Below are positions 16,484 through 26,051 of a stretch of DNA of 49,761 bases, in pieces. Both the position numbers and the translations under genes were made by a program. Positions within the stretch are counted from its first letter, which is position 1, and each line of letters begins with the position of its first letter. Origin of the DNA: a virus. The stretch spans positions 1 to 49,761 of the IMG/VR virus record IMGVR_UViG_3300049046_000055; one strand, given 5' to 3'. Under the pieces are notes generated by a model, which did no database searches, was not told the DNA's origin, and worked only from the letters and a program-made list of their open reading frames with translations.

Positions 16484-17227
16484 TTAGCCTATCATGTCAG
16501 AGACTGGAAGCGAGTAGCTGTTGATCATCTCATGTTCCATGTTAGCTATTTCTTCGATAGCTTCGTTATATATTTCTTGACCGTTAAGCATCACACCATT
16601 TAGACCAACAACGTTCTTGTGCTTCTTTAGGTTGTTACCCCACTGTCTCTTGACGAGAGCAGTAGCATACGCCATGAGCCATCTGTCAGACCATACGTCA
16701 GTCCAGATGTCAGGATCCACGATTTCATAAGCCTCAACGATTAGATACTGGCCAGTGTCGATAACGTCCCAGTTCATGTCAACGTATAGTCTATTCTTAT
16801 GGCGATTGTATCTAATCGGCTTCTGACCGACAAGTATCTCCTGCAGAACGTTAAGATGCTGCATAGTCATGTAGAACGGTACTACGTTGTAGCTAGTAAG
16901 AGCGTACAGATCATTAAGAGCTATCTGATACTGAACGTTAAACATGTTGTTAGTAGAGCTAGAGTAGAAACCGAGCCCAAATATACGAACTGCGCCGATG
17001 ATATTATCCGGCATAGTTATGTACTTGTTCTCTTTGTCTTCTTCAGTTATCTGATGCTTGTAGTACTGCTTCTCACTACCGTCAAAGTGATAGTCCCAGT
17101 AGTATCTAAGAGCTTCGTCTATTCTGTCTTCGACCTGCTCGTCGGCAACGTTAATATTGATGACCGGCTTGCCTAGCGAGCGCAGGCAGTATTCTTTTAG
17201 TTCTGCACGTGATGTAGGCTTTACCAT
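16484..17227 (-). CDS. gp13: Neck protein gp13
   Basis: The 247-residue protein (T4 309 aa) begins 'MVKPTSRAELKEYCLRSLGKPVININVADEQVEDRIDEALRYYWDYH', characteristic of gp13, and ends with helical 'GQEIYNEAIEEIANMEHEMI'. It is the head-completion adaptor binding the portal. The stop is three bases before gp14. Confidence 0.94.
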   Translation of the reverse strand: MVKPTSRAELKEYCLRSLGKPVININVADEQVEDRIDEALRYYWDYHFDGSEKQYYKHQITEEDKENKYITMPDNIIGAVRIFGLGFYSSSTNNMFNVQYQIALNDLYALTSYNVVPFYMTMQHLNVLQEILVGQKPIRYNRHKNRLYVDMNWDVIDTGQYLIVEAYEIVDPDIWTDVWSDRWLMAYATALVKRQWGNNLKKHKNVVGLNGVMLNGQEIYNEAIEEIANMEHEMINSYSLPVSDMIG

Positions 17228-17232
17228 GTTAG

Positions 17233-17403
17233 TTATCCTGTATTATCGTTGTCGTTAGAAGCATCACTCTTACTCTTAGATATGAGAGCCTGCTTCTCAA
17301 TCTTAGATATGATCGGCGCTGCTCTCGAGTAGGTCATGTGCTTTAGTGCTTGAATAACAAACTGCAGTTCATCTTCGTTAATTGTTAGATCTATCTGTGT
17401 CAT
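17233..17403 (-). CDS. Small paralogous protein A (56 aa)
   Basis: The frame reads MTQIDLTINEDELQFVIQAL, continues with KHMTYSRAAPIISKIEKQAL, and has a Ser/Asp/Asn-rich tail. The ATG at 17403 follows the 193-residue gene by seven bases, and the stop lies five bases before gp13. The first 40 residues align with the 58-residue protein at 17996-18172 (LTI/LTL, DEL/NEL, V-I/L-x-A/G-L, A-x-I-I-x-K-I), so the two are paralogues flanking a fibre-like gene. Helical; function unknown. Similar small proteins exist in T4-like phages, but no name is recognised. Confidence 0.68.
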   Translation of the reverse strand: MTQIDLTINEDELQFVIQALKHMTYSRAAPIISKIEKQALISKSKSDASNDNDNTG

Positions 17404-17410
17404 GTAGCTC

Positions 17411-17992
17411 TTATACTGTCTGTGCGCTTAGCTCTACATAAGAAGAAGCAAGAACTGTTAAAGTAGTTGCGTTTCTTATTTCAAGAGTAAAGTTAGCAAA
17501 CTTGTTTTGACCAACAAAGTCAACAACAATATACCACTCTCTCGTAGTGCCTAATCCTAACCAAGTGTTAGTCGCGCTTCCAGTAAGACCGTCACCGCCC
17601 ATAGCTGATACTCTAACTTCATACCCGTTTCCGGCCGCAGATGTTGGCGCAATCCAAGAGTCGACCTGGTTTTGAGTAATACCAACTCCACTTTCAGCTA
17701 GCTCGTAAACTGCGCCATCGTTACCTATTCTAATTCCAGATGCAGCAAGATCGTCAAACTGGAAGTTAACGAACGAGTAGTTCGGATTAAGAGCAACGAG
17801 AATAGCACTAGTGCCGTAGAACTGACTAAACGATATCTGACCACTAGAAGGAACCGCACCATTAGTTCCACTCGTTCCAGAAGGAACCAAACCGCCACCG
17901 GCGTAGTACTCACTGATAGAGATAGGGTTAGAACCCCCAAACTCTGTCTGAATAGCAGAAAGTGATAGTGCGCCGGATGACGGTATTGGCAT
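17411..17992 (-). CDS. Fibre-like or tip adhesin protein (193 aa)
   Basis: The N terminus 'MPIPSSGALSLSAIQTEFGGSNPISISEYYAGG' and 'GQISFSQFYGTS' is a repeated short module found at the start of many phage tail and fibre proteins. The remainder is beta-rich with no recognised enzyme motif (it includes 'TREWYIVVDFVGQNKFANFTLEIRNATT'). A role as a small virion-surface or fibre tip protein is inferred from this module and from its place beside the long collagen-like fibre. Confidence 0.65.
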   Translation of the reverse strand: MPIPSSGALSLSAIQTEFGGSNPISISEYYAGGGLVPSGTSGTNGAVPSSGQISFSQFYGTSAILVALNPNYSFVNFQFDDLAASGIRIGNDGAVYELAESGVGITQNQVDSWIAPTSAAGNGYEVRVSAMGGDGLTGSATNTWLGLGTTREWYIVVDFVGQNKFANFTLEIRNATTLTVLASSYVELSAQTV

Positions 17993-17995
17993 TTG

Positions 17996-18172
17996 TTATT
18001 CCTTGCTTACTTGCTTCTGAGCTTCGGCCATAATCTTATTGATGATCGCCGCAGAAAACTTGTGAGGTAGCTCTTGCAGACCAGCTAGTACGAGGTTCAA
18101 CTCGTTTACGTCTAGTGTAAGAGTAACTTTTGGTTCTGCGTTAACGTCTAGTTTATCTAGTTCTTCGTTCAT
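17996..18172 (-). CDS. Small paralogous protein B (58 aa)
   Basis: The frame reads MNEELDKLDVNAEPKVTLTL, continues with DVNELNLVLAGLQELPHKFS, and ends EAQKQVSKE. Its ATG overlaps the stop of the 116-residue gene (TAATG) and its stop is three bases before the 193-residue gene, so translational coupling is likely. Residues 16-50 align with the 56-residue protein at 17233-17403. Predicted mostly helical, Lys- and Glu-rich; function unknown. Its position between fibre genes suggests assembly or chaperone help, but this is inference. Confidence 0.7.
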   Translation of the reverse strand: MNEELDKLDVNAEPKVTLTLDVNELNLVLAGLQELPHKFSAAIINKIMAEAQKQVSKE

Positions 18173-18522
18173 TATTCACTTCCATTCCAAGGTAGTTGAT
18201 CTGTCGAAACAGACTCGATCTTTTTCGCTTCAATTTGAGCAGTTATTCTATCCTGTACGTGACTCCAGTATATACCGTCGTCAGTTATGACTTCATCCAT
18301 TATCCACTCTAACACCATCGCTTCGGTTAGAGACTCGTATGGTGTGAAGCTCTCAGGGTCAGGGTTTTTAAGAGGAGTAGCTCCAGTGAACACTCCAATG
18401 TTTCCTTCTGCGTCTTCGCCCTGACACTCCCAGTAGGTCTGGATAACTGCGTTATCGATGCCTAGCTCGGTTATGTTCTTCTTAGCGAGACCTGTTAGTT
18501 TCCACGTGTACGTAAGTGTCAT
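18172..18522 (-). CDS. Small conserved fibre-operon protein (116 aa)
   Basis: The 116-residue protein begins '[17 protein letters not shown]' and contains 'VIQTYWECQGEDAEGNIGVFTGATPL', then a helical C-terminal half with 'SLTEAMVLEWIMDEV'. This kind of protein is common beside tail-fibre genes of T4-like phages, but no proven function is known to me. It starts on the last base of the 1194-residue fibre gene stop, so it is co-translated. It may be a virion decoration or fibre assembly factor (inferred). Confidence 0.65.
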   Translation of the reverse strand: MTLTYTWKLTGLAKKNITELGIDNAVIQTYWECQGEDAEGNIGVFTGATPLKNPDPESFTPYESLTEAMVLEWIMDEVITDDGIYWSHVQDRITAQIEAKKIESVSTDQLPWNGSE

Positions 18523-21500
18523 TATTTTACCTTTTCGTTCAGCATATTTATTTGAATCTGCAGTTCTTTAACTGCTTCAATTAGAAGACCTATGGTTGCG
18601 TTATAGTCGACTGACTTAAGATTACCGTTACTGTCGAATATTGCTTCTGGCAGTACTTCCTCTATCTCCTGAGCGATGACACCTGCATATCTTCTCTCTT
18701 TGTCCTTAAGGTCTGTTCTGTTAAATGTAACACCGTTGATCTGTGAGATCTTATCTAGTGCGTTCTCAATTATACGAATATCGCTCTTGACTCTTCTATC
18801 AGAAAACGCAGTGATGTTACCAGCTGCTACGATGGCACCAGCGACGTTAAGAGACGTTCCAGTAGAGTTAGGATCGAGGTAGAATGCTGTGTTAGATATA
18901 TCATAGAAGATTGGAGCTCTTACATCAGTGTATGAATACAAGAACGATAGAGACAGACCTCTTAAATTGTTTGTAATATCACTCTGACCAGCCAGTCTAA
19001 AGTTACCGCTAGACTCCATTAGGAATCGTCCTGCCGCAGTTAGAGACCAGTGGAAGTTAATACCAGGCGCGTAAGGAATCGTGCTAAATGCGTTTGCTAC
19101 ACCACCGGCTTCTCTAAGTTCTATGCCGCCAAACGTATCGTTTGAGTTCGCTGCCCTCCAATGGTAAATATCACCCTTAAACCAGCTTGTTCCGTTGGGG
19201 TTTACATAAGTGCTAGTATCACTTGAGTCATAGAAAATAGGAGCGCGAAAATCTAATGCAGCAACACCTGTGCCCGCGCTATCGAACGTAAATACATCCG
19301 TGCCAGCGCTATTTCTAAAGCGCCAGGCACTAAAAGCTTGAAGATACCATGAGCTACTATGATACTGTATTTTGCCCGCAATTTCACCAGTCCATGCAAC
19401 ATCATCTGAATGCCAATGCCCCGCAGTTCTAATAGAGGTAGAGGATGTTGGATCAAGATAATATCCAGTGTTGTTTTGATCGTAGAAAATAGGAGCACGA
19501 ACATCGCTTGCTGAAGAGATAATCGAGCCGGTTAAGGTCAGATTACCAGTGTATGTTCTTCCAGAAGTGTTTAGATATTCTACCCATGCACCAAACGAAC
19601 CACCCGTGATATTGCGCTGGAGTAATCTGTTAGCATTGTCCTCCCAACCCCATGCAAGCTGTGTACCCCAGAAGTTTGTAGCGTTAGCGTGTCGCATCGA
19701 TTCATAAAACCACCACGTTCCAGCGGGGCCGCCTACACTTATATCGCCATGATATACTTTAGTAGAAGCAGGCACAGATTGAAAACCGGCAACCCAGTCA
19801 TTATTCGCAAATCTTGGTCTTAGATTTAATTCAACCCCTGCCAAGTTTGAGTTACCCGCGGGATCAACATAATAGTTAGTATCGTTACTATCATAGAAAA
19901 TCTGTGTGCGTATATCCTGGTTTGCAGTAATTCTACCATCTGAGCCAAGCGTAATAACATTACCCCCAGTTCTATTACCGCTATGTATGCGAACACCAGC
20001 AGAGAATCGCATAGCTACAAAGCCATCGTTAAGATCTACTATGTCACCATCATCACCAAGAATAATTCCATTGCCACCCGGGTTTACGGTTGCAACCTGT
20101 ATACCCCCAGCAAATTTTGCAGAAGCGGATGATGAGCTATTCAAATCAATATAGTACGTTGTATCTGAACTATCGTAAAAAACAGGCGCTCTCATATCAG
20201 AGTTTGATTGAATACCACCATTTACGTCTAGCGTAAAGCTAGGATCAGTTCTTGCGATACCAACTAGACCAGCAGCAGTAATTCTCATTCTTTCAGCACT
20301 GTTTGTAGAAAGAACAAGTTCATCGGTTGTGATTAAGTTGAGAGCTCTAGATCTCATGTAACCTCTGTTAGCAGTATCTACTCCAAAGGTCATCATTCTT
20401 CCATCACCGCCACTAAAGGTAACACCACTAATAGCGCCTGAAGCGGATATTGTAAATATTTCGCCAACATCTACTGAAGCAGGATTTGCAGTAATGGTAG
20501 AGTTGAATTCCGCTACTCCAAATCCAGGAGATGCAACGTGCAATCTTCTGTTTATAGTCGTTGTACCAATACCAATATTACCATCTGTATTGATGCGCAG
20601 TCTTTCAAGATTAGAGGTGTAGAATGCAAGCGCACGAGTAGCACCAGTACCACCATTAAAGTTACCAAGCCAAGTAACCTGAGAACCAGAATCTATTCTA
20701 ATTTCAAATCTGTCAAAGTTTGCTCCAAATGGAGTGGTTCCAAACTTAGGAGCGAAAATAATATAACCATTACTGTCACCTCTAAAAATAGACGTGCCAT
20801 TAAGATCAAACGGAACTTCAGGGCTGGTTGTATTAATACCAACGTGGCCATCAGAACCTCTGATGTAAAGTCTTGAAGTAAACGAGTTTGTTGATCTAAA
20901 GCTAAAATCACCCGTAGTAGAACCAGCTCCAACACCGCTATCGAAGAACATGGTAGAACCACTAGTGCTGAGATTACGAATTGCTGAGTTCTGACCTATC
21001 TCAAACGCGACACCATTTGTTTCAGATGAACTAAAAGTTCTAGCACTAAGAACACCGGTTGATGGAGTATAAGAAAGTGCTGTTGATGTTGTTCTTACTC
21101 TAGGCGTTTGCGCTCCAGTGCCAGCCACAAATACAGGATAGTGAACTGTGGCAGACGTATCATTTGTAGAGTTAAGAACATTGTTTGGTCCAGCAGAACC
21201 AGTGAAGCCTGTCGGTCCAGTTGCGCCTTGCGAACCAGTGAAGCCTGTCGGTCCAGTCGGCCCTGTCGTACCTTGAGAGCCCGTGAAGCCGGTAGGACCT
21301 GCAACAGTAGACGCCGAACCAGTAAAGCCTGTAGGCCCTGTCGTACCTTGAGAGCCCGTGAAGCCTGTAGGGCCTGCTACCGTTGAAGCCGAACCAGTGA
21401 ATCCTGTTGGCCCAGTTGGTCCGGTCGCACCCTGAGAACCAGTGAAGCCTGTAGGGCCTGCTACTGTTGAAGCCGAACCAGTGAAGCCAACTGAACCCGT

Positions 21501-22106
21501 GAAGCCGCGAGAGCCAGTGAAGCCAGTAGGGCCCGCAACCGTAGACGCAGAACCCGTAAAGCCTGTTGGTCCAGTCGCGCCCTGAGAGCCAGTGAAGCCT
21601 GTAAGACCTGTCGGACCAGTCGCGCCCTGAGAGCCAGTAAACCCTGTCGAACCGTTAAATCCGGTCGGACCAGTCGCACCCTGAGATCCTGTAAAGCCAG
21701 TAGGTCCAGTCGCTCCCTGAGAGCCAGTGAAGCCTGTCGAACCGTTAAAACCCGTTGGTCCTATCGGTCCAGTAGAACCCTGAGAACCCGTGAAGCCAAT
21801 AGCACCAACAGAACCCGTGAAGCCAGTCGCGCCAGCCGAACCAGTATAGCCTGAGCTAGATATAGGAACCCACGTCTGACTGCTAGCTTCATAAATAAAT
21901 GCAGAGTACGTGTCGCTGTCTACCCAGATAGTACCGTCTTCAAAGTCTTCTGGTGGCGTTGGTCCTAAGTACGCTCCGGCAGGAATGTCTAGACCAAAGA
22001 CTGGACCCTGAAACGTTACTGACTTCTCAAACACGGTGTTGGACGGAACATACATTCCGTCTTCCCTAAGTCTGAACATGCCAATGTCAAATTCGTCTAA
22101 AGCCAT
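18522..22106 (-). CDS. Collagen-like tail fibre with S74 chaperone end (1194 aa)
   Basis: The N-terminal ~85 residues ([21 protein letters not shown]...) probably attach to the virion. Residues ~87-305 are Gly-X-Y triplets of collagen type, dominated by [13 protein letters not shown] with interspersed ASTVAGPTG blocks. A beta-rich shaft follows, with five copies of a '[17 protein letters not shown]' module at roughly residues 645-1080. The C terminus from about residue 1100 ([20 protein letters not shown]...[17 protein letters not shown]...LLIEAVKEL) is a Peptidase_S74-type intramolecular chaperone. In that family it trimerises the fibre and cuts itself off, here near the Ser before DRRVKSD. 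Probably a long receptor-binding fibre. Confidence 0.88.
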   Translation of the reverse strand: MALDEFDIGMFRLREDGMYVPSNTVFEKSVTFQGPVFGLDIPAGAYLGPTPPEDFEDGTIWVDSDTYSAFIYEASSQTWVPISSSGYTGSAGATGFTGSVGAIGFTGSQGSTGPIGPTGFNGSTGFTGSQGATGPTGFTGSQGATGPTGFNGSTGFTGSQGATGPTGLTGFTGSQGATGPTGFTGSASTVAGPTGFTGSRGFTGSVGFTGSASTVAGPTGFTGSQGATGPTGPTGFTGSASTVAGPTGFTGSQGTTGPTGFTGSASTVAGPTGFTGSQGTTGPTGPTGFTGSQGATGPTGFTGSAGPNNVLNSTNDTSATVHYPVFVAGTGAQTPRVRTTSTALSYTPSTGVLSARTFSSSETNGVAFEIGQNSAIRNLSTSGSTMFFDSGVGAGSTTGDFSFRSTNSFTSRLYIRGSDGHVGINTTSPEVPFDLNGTSIFRGDSNGYIIFAPKFGTTPFGANFDRFEIRIDSGSQVTWLGNFNGGTGATRALAFYTSNLERLRINTDGNIGIGTTTINRRLHVASPGFGVAEFNSTITANPASVDVGEIFTISASGAISGVTFSGGDGRMMTFGVDTANRGYMRSRALNLITTDELVLSTNSAERMRITAAGLVGIARTDPSFTLDVNGGIQSNSDMRAPVFYDSSDTTYYIDLNSSSSASAKFAGGIQVATVNPGGNGIILGDDGDIVDLNDGFVAMRFSAGVRIHSGNRTGGNVITLGSDGRITANQDIRTQIFYDSNDTNYYVDPAGNSNLAGVELNLRPRFANNDWVAGFQSVPASTKVYHGDISVGGPAGTWWFYESMRHANATNFWGTQLAWGWEDNANRLLQRNITGGSFGAWVEYLNTSGRTYTGNLTLTGSIISSASDVRAPIFYDQNNTGYYLDPTSSTSIRTAGHWHSDDVAWTGEIAGKIQYHSSSWYLQAFSAWRFRNSAGTDVFTFDSAGTGVAALDFRAPIFYDSSDTSTYVNPNGTSWFKGDIYHWRAANSNDTFGGIELREAGGVANAFSTIPYAPGINFHWSLTAAGRFLMESSGNFRLAGQSDITNNLRGLSLSFLYSYTDVRAPIFYDISNTAFYLDPNSTGTSLNVAGAIVAAGNITAFSDRRVKSDIRIIENALDKISQINGVTFNRTDLKDKERRYAGVIAQEIEEVLPEAIFDSNGNLKSVDYNATIGLLIEAVKELQIQINMLNEKVK
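21186..21850 (-). repeat. Collagen-coding repeat block in the 1194-aa fibre
   Basis: The DNA is a run of imperfect 9- to 45-base repeats coding Gly-X-Y triplets ([12 protein letters not shown]). Near-identical units recur, for example around 21300-21380 and 21450-21480 ([13 protein letters not shown]). Such blocks expand and contract easily and share sequence with the block at 26462-26973. Confidence 0.88.
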
Positions 22107-22129
22107 CTAGCCCTCTCTGATTTATTCTA

Positions 22130-22136
22130 TATTTAG
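22130..22136 (-). promoter_or_regulatory. Weak late-promoter-like site before the collagen fibre
   Basis: The minus strand reads CTAAATA 24 bases upstream of the fibre ATG, a partial match to TATAAATA in the expected position. This is the only late-like signal in the divergent region. Confidence 0.3.
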
Positions 22137-22147
22137 TTAAAATGCCA

Positions 22148-22176
22148 TTGACAATTTCTATCGTATATGATATAAT
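22148..22176 (+). promoter_or_regulatory. Perfect sigma70 promoter for the glycosyltransferase operon
   Basis: TTGACA at 22148-22153 and TATAAT at 22171-22176 are both full consensus with an exact 17-base spacer. The predicted start is near 22183, giving a leader of about 30 bases to the ATG at 22215. It drives rightward transcription against the surrounding late genes. Confidence 0.88.
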
Positions 22177-22214
22177 GACTATGGTCTAACAAAAGTGAGT
22201 TGATTAATTCTTCT

Positions 22215-24788
22215 ATGCGCGTAGCGATACTTGATCCAATTGGTGCACCGTATGACGGTAACACTCCCTACATACGAGGCTTAGGTGGCAGCGAGTCGGC
22301 CATCGTATTCATAGCACGAGAGCTAGCCAAGCTCGGTATCACGGTGGACGTGTTCTGTGACTGCGACAGAGACGTTGAGGTGGACGACGTGTTCTACTTC
22401 AACAGACTTAATATGGGTGCTTGCACGTTCAACGAGTACGACATAGTCATCTCTTCTAGATCGGTCGCACCGTTCGTGAACTATAAGATCAAGGGACATA
22501 AGGTACTCTGGCTTCACGATACCTTCTGCGACGGTGACGAGATGATGGAGAGACTCTTCGTAAACGGCTACATCGACGAGCTCTGGACTCTTTCCGACTG
22601 GCACACCAGCTACATTCAGAACTGCAATCACGGCCACAGGCGCAGCATGGAGGTTCTCAAGCGCAAGACTTGGGTGACTCGTAACGGAGCTAACATCTGG
22701 GACGTCGACGTAGACATCTACAAGAAAGACCCAGACCTCTTCATATTTAACGCCGCGGCCAACAAGGGTATGAACGTGCTTCTCGAGCGCGTATGGCCGC
22801 GCGTACACGCGCTATCTAATGGTAAGGCTAAGCTGACGATCATCGGCGGTAGCTATCATCTGAGAAACCCCGACATTCAGAACGATCGAGTAGCTCAACT
22901 GCAGAAAGAGCACGACGGTAAGCTGAACGTGTCGTTTACCGGATACATCACTCAGCAGGAAGTGGCAGAGCATCTAGCCAAAGCTTCCTTCATGCTCTAC
23001 CCTCAGGAGCTGCCCGAGACTTACGGCATCTCGACGCTGGAATCTCTAGTCTATGGAACTCCAGTCATCAGTGGCAGATTCGGTGCTATGGAGGAGACTG
23101 CCGTAGACCAGGCGTGCTACCTCATGGACTATCCTGTAACTTCTAACGTGCTCAACACTTTTGACGAGGAAGCTCATCTAGAGGTGTTCATAGACCTCGT
23201 TGGTCGTGCGTACTTAAACAGATACCTGTGGCAGCAAAAAGCTGAGAAGGCTCTAGAAGTTAGAGAAGTCTGCGAGTGGAGCAAAGTAGCTAAGCAGTGG
23301 AAGCAGCATCTCTATCGAGTCACTGGTCGTTACATGACCAGAATGGAGCAGAGAGAAGCTCTTAAGATTACTTACGACACTAACAGAATATTTGGTCGAC
23401 GCTGGCAGAATCCGGAGGACATGTGTCCGCCGGCGTCGTACTACAATCGTCGCATGATGGTAGTAGTCACTTGCTACAATGCCGAAAAGTACATCAAGAA
23501 GTGCCTAGACTCGATCAACAACCAGCTGTACGATTACTACGACGTCTATGTAGTAGACGACGCGTCTACAGACGACACGTACAGCATCATCGAAGACTGC
23601 TCTTACATTAACTACCACATGGAAAAGAATGATGAGAGAGTCGGTGCTCTAGCAAATCAGCTAGCGATGATTAGTCAGTACGGTCGAGAGTACGACATTA
23701 TCGTTATCATCGACGGTGACGACGCTCTAACTAACGATCCCCACATCTTTAGCCGAATCAACGACCTGTACTCTCAGGGATACAAGTTCACTTACGGTTC
23801 GTGCTGGTCGATGGCCGACAATATTCCACTAATCGCTCAGGAGTATCCTGATGAAGTTAAAGATAACAGATCTTACAAGTCATATCACTTCCCGTGGAAG
23901 ATCCCGTATACGCACCTTCGTACGTTCTCATCGAAACTCATTGATAGCATCGACTATAATAATCTTCGCGATGGCGACGGTAATATATACAAAGCCGCAG
24001 GAGACTCGGCTCTTTTTTACGAGCTTATACGACACGTTGAACCTAGAGCAATTAAAGCGGTACGCGACGTTACCTACCTCTACAACGACACCAACCCAAT
24101 AAACGACTACAAGGTCAACTCAGAAGAGCAGACAAGAAACTCTAATGAGATCATCATGGGAAAGCAACCTAAAATTCCTAGCAAAAAGAAAATACTTTGC
24201 GCGATTCCAACGGCGCAGAACATTCACGCCGAGACGTTTAAGTCTATCTTCGACCTAGAAGTGCCAGACGGTTACGAACTTCACTTTCAGTACTTCTACG
24301 GATACTGCATCGATCAGGTAAGAAACCTAATCGCAGACTGGGTAGTGAGAGGATACGACTACTTGTTTGCAGTCGACTACGACATATCATTTCCACCAAC
24401 AACACTGAAGACTCTAATAGAGACAGATAGAGACGTAGTTAGTGGACTCTACATTCAGAGAATCGAGGGCACTCATACGCTCGAGCTCTACAGAACAGAC
24501 CCGGCTGGATCGATGTACAACGTGCCTCTAGAATCGTTGAGTAACGGTGACGTGCACGAAGTAGACGGCGTAGGATTCGGATGCGTTCTAGTTAAAGCCG
24601 AAGTGTTCAGAGCTATTGGCTATCCATACTTTACGTATCATCACGCTCTAGACATCAAGGACACCATCTCAGAAGACGTTGACTTCTGCATGAAGGCCAA
24701 GAGTAAGGGCTTCACAATCGTAGCGAACTCTAAGGTAGTTTGCGACCACCACGGAAAGAGAGTGTTTCAAGTAAATGCACGTATATGA
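22215..24788 (+). CDS. Multi-domain glycosyltransferase (GT4 + GT2 + third GT-A-like domain)
   Basis: The protein has 857 residues from ATG 22215; an in-frame TTG at 22200 would add five. Residues 1-390 look like a GT4/GT-B enzyme: 'MRVAILDPIGAPYDGNTPYIRGLGGSESAIVFIARELAKLG', 'LWLHDTF', and the E-x7-E motif in 'ELPETYGISTLESLVYGTPVIS'. Residues ~410-640 are GT2-like: 'MVVVTCYNAEKYIKKCLDSI', 'VVDDASTDDT', 'IVIIDGDDAL'. Residues ~650-857 form a third GT-A-like unit with 'LFAVDYDISFPP' and 'SEDVDFCMKAKSKGF'. This suggests stepwise synthesis of a short sugar chain. Targets could be phage fibre, host envelope glycan or DNA. It is followed by an overlapping FkbM methyltransferase and lies between two collagen-fibre genes. 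Confidence 0.88.
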   Translation: MRVAILDPIGAPYDGNTPYIRGLGGSESAIVFIARELAKLGITVDVFCDCDRDVEVDDVFYFNRLNMGACTFNEYDIVISSRSVAPFVNYKIKGHKVLWLHDTFCDGDEMMERLFVNGYIDELWTLSDWHTSYIQNCNHGHRRSMEVLKRKTWVTRNGANIWDVDVDIYKKDPDLFIFNAAANKGMNVLLERVWPRVHALSNGKAKLTIIGGSYHLRNPDIQNDRVAQLQKEHDGKLNVSFTGYITQQEVAEHLAKASFMLYPQELPETYGISTLESLVYGTPVISGRFGAMEETAVDQACYLMDYPVTSNVLNTFDEEAHLEVFIDLVGRAYLNRYLWQQKAEKALEVREVCEWSKVAKQWKQHLYRVTGRYMTRMEQREALKITYDTNRIFGRRWQNPEDMCPPASYYNRRMMVVVTCYNAEKYIKKCLDSINNQLYDYYDVYVVDDASTDDTYSIIEDCSYINYHMEKNDERVGALANQLAMISQYGREYDIIVIIDGDDALTNDPHIFSRINDLYSQGYKFTYGSCWSMADNIPLIAQEYPDEVKDNRSYKSYHFPWKIPYTHLRTFSSKLIDSIDYNNLRDGDGNIYKAAGDSALFYELIRHVEPRAIKAVRDVTYLYNDTNPINDYKVNSEEQTRNSNEIIMGKQPKIPSKKKILCAIPTAQNIHAETFKSIFDLEVPDGYELHFQYFYGYCIDQVRNLIADWVVRGYDYLFAVDYDISFPPTTLKTLIETDRDVVSGLYIQRIEGTHTLELYRTDPAGSMYNVPLESLSNGDVHEVDGVGFGCVLVKAEVFRAIGYPYFTYHHALDIKDTISEDVDFCMKAKSKGFTIVANSKVVCDHHGKRVFQVNARI

Positions 24789-25488
24789 CTATAACTACGC
24801 CATGGAAGAGTTTCAAGCCAGTGGCGAAACTGAAATGCTCAATAGAATCGCTGCTAGCGGCAAAAAGTTAAATACGGTCTTTGACGTCGGCGCTAACATC
24901 GGATACTGGGCTCAGCACGTAAGTGGCATAGCCGAAAACATTCACTGCTTCGAGCCAATGCCTCCCGTGTACGACAATCTTAAGAACAATGCGCCAAACA
25001 AGGCCATTCTTAATCCATTCGGACTCTCAAACAAGACCGAGTGGCTGCAGTATCTCTACTCAGCAGACAACGATAGGCTAACTACTCCATGTTTAGAGCT
25101 AGCTCGAGAGAATCCAGAGGTAGTTAATCTTCTAATGGTCGACGGAGAGAGTTACTGCAAGACAAGAAACATCGATACGATAGATCTTCTTAAGATCGAC
25201 ACCGAGGGACACGAGTTTAAGGTCGTAAAGGGCTTTGAGAACATGATCGCCGAAGGTAAGATAAGCATCATTCAGTTCGAGTATGGATACGCAAACGTTC
25301 TTACTAAAGATCTTCTTATCGACTTTTACAGAATGCTAATTCCACTGGGATATACTCTTGGTCTTCAGACAGCACAAGGTGTCTATTTTAAAGACTACAT
25401 TCTGACAGACGAGAACTTTCAAGGACCAAACTACGTGGCAGTATCACCACTGACGCCAGAATACGTAGCGATGCTTAGCGCCACTTAG
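24775..25488 (+). CDS. FkbM-family methyltransferase
   Basis: This 237-residue protein has the SAM-binding loop 'FDVGANIGYWAQHVSG' with acidic 'IHCFEPMPPVYDNL', and the FkbM signature 'IDLLKIDTEGHEFKVVKGF'. FkbM enzymes commonly O-methylate sugars of polysaccharides or natural products. The start overlaps the glycosyltransferase stop by 14 bases, so the two are coupled and probably act on one product, for example capping a glycan by methylation. The 3' end overlaps the convergent oxygenase gene by 14 bases. A plus-strand terminator lies about 70 bases further on. Confidence 0.87.
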   Translation: MHVYDYNYAMEEFQASGETEMLNRIAASGKKLNTVFDVGANIGYWAQHVSGIAENIHCFEPMPPVYDNLKNNAPNKAILNPFGLSNKTEWLQYLYSADNDRLTTPCLELARENPEVVNLLMVDGESYCKTRNIDTIDLLKIDTEGHEFKVVKGFENMIAEGKISIIQFEYGYANVLTKDLLIDFYRMLIPLGYTLGLQTAQGVYFKDYILTDENFQGPNYVAVSPLTPEYVAMLSAT

Positions 25489-26035
25489 GTCCTTCGATCC
25501 AACTCACTAGCGAGTATCTAGTACCACTAGTGACAGGTAGAACTCGATGCAAGAAGAAGGAGGGGAACACTAACACTGATCCCCTCTTTTTGAAGTCTAC
25601 GGGCTGAGCTAAATCGAAGAACTCAAATTCCCCGCCCTCGTAATCGTCAGGCGAGCTCAGCTGAACTACTATTGACAGCTTTCGGTCGTATGGAGCGGGA
25701 TTCTCCCAGTGAACGTCGTGATGCCAGTCGTACTTACCGTTAGCAGACCCGTGATACTCTGTAAACTGTATCTCGTTCATCTTAGTGATGTCGAAGCCAA
25801 AGTTGTTTCGGTTTGACATCCTAACGAAGCGCATCAGAGTTTCGGCAATGTCGTTATTAATGCCCTCTACGTCTAACCATCTTATGGTAGACGATCTGTA
25901 GCCCAACTTAGCTGGTGAAGAGGCTTCAAAGCCGACAGTAGCTGTTTGAGGCTCATGCCTCTGAGAGCAGTTAATAATGTAGTCACAGTATTGATCGCTC
26001 AGGCCTTGAGGCCATAGTTCCCATAGATTACGCAT
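25475..26035 (-). CDS. 2-oxoglutarate/Fe(II) oxygenase, prolyl-hydroxylase-like
   Basis: This 186-residue protein has the double-stranded beta-helix metal site: His105-x-Asp107 in 'YDWHHDVHW', distal His163 in 'SFFLHRVLPV', and 2-oxoglutarate-binding Arg173 in 'GTRYSLVSW'. 'YEGGEFEFF' and 'RGSVLVFPSFFLHRV' are typical of the P4H/PKHD (PiuC-like) branch. The gene starts 16 bases after the 697-residue collagen fibre stop on the same strand, so it is probably made together with that fibre. Candidate substrates are collagen triplets of the fibres. However, prolines there mostly occupy the X position, unlike substrates of animal prolyl 4-hydroxylase. Other possible targets are nucleotides, DNA or small molecules. 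Confidence 0.87.
   Translation of the reverse strand: MRNLWELWPQGLSDQYCDYIINCSQRHEPQTATVGFEASSPAKLGYRSSTIRWLDVEGINNDIAETLMRFVRMSNRNNFGFDITKMNEIQFTEYHGSANGKYDWHHDVHWENPAPYDRKLSIVVQLSSPDDYEGGEFEFFDLAQPVDFKKRGSVLVFPSFFLHRVLPVTSGTRYSLVSWIEGPKWR
25560..25591 (+). terminator. Intrinsic terminator for the glycosyltransferase operon
   Basis: On the plus strand GAGGGGA and TCCCCTC form a 7-bp stem with a 13-base loop, followed by TTTTT. It lies about 70 bases beyond the FkbM stop, inside the antisense coding region of the oxygenase gene. Confidence 0.75.
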
Positions 26036-26051
26036 TACAAAACTTTCTTAG

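Noticed and set aside
21108-21679. Repeats in the fibre gene as a CRISPR array
   Set aside because: The repeats are in-frame Gly-X-Y codons with no constant repeat-spacer lengths.
22323-22808. Minus-strand open frame of 161 residues inside the glycosyltransferase
   Set aside because: It is a shadow of a clearly recognisable glycosyltransferase domain.
25672-25700. TTGACA at 25672 as promoter
   Set aside because: No -10 element occurs at the right distance.
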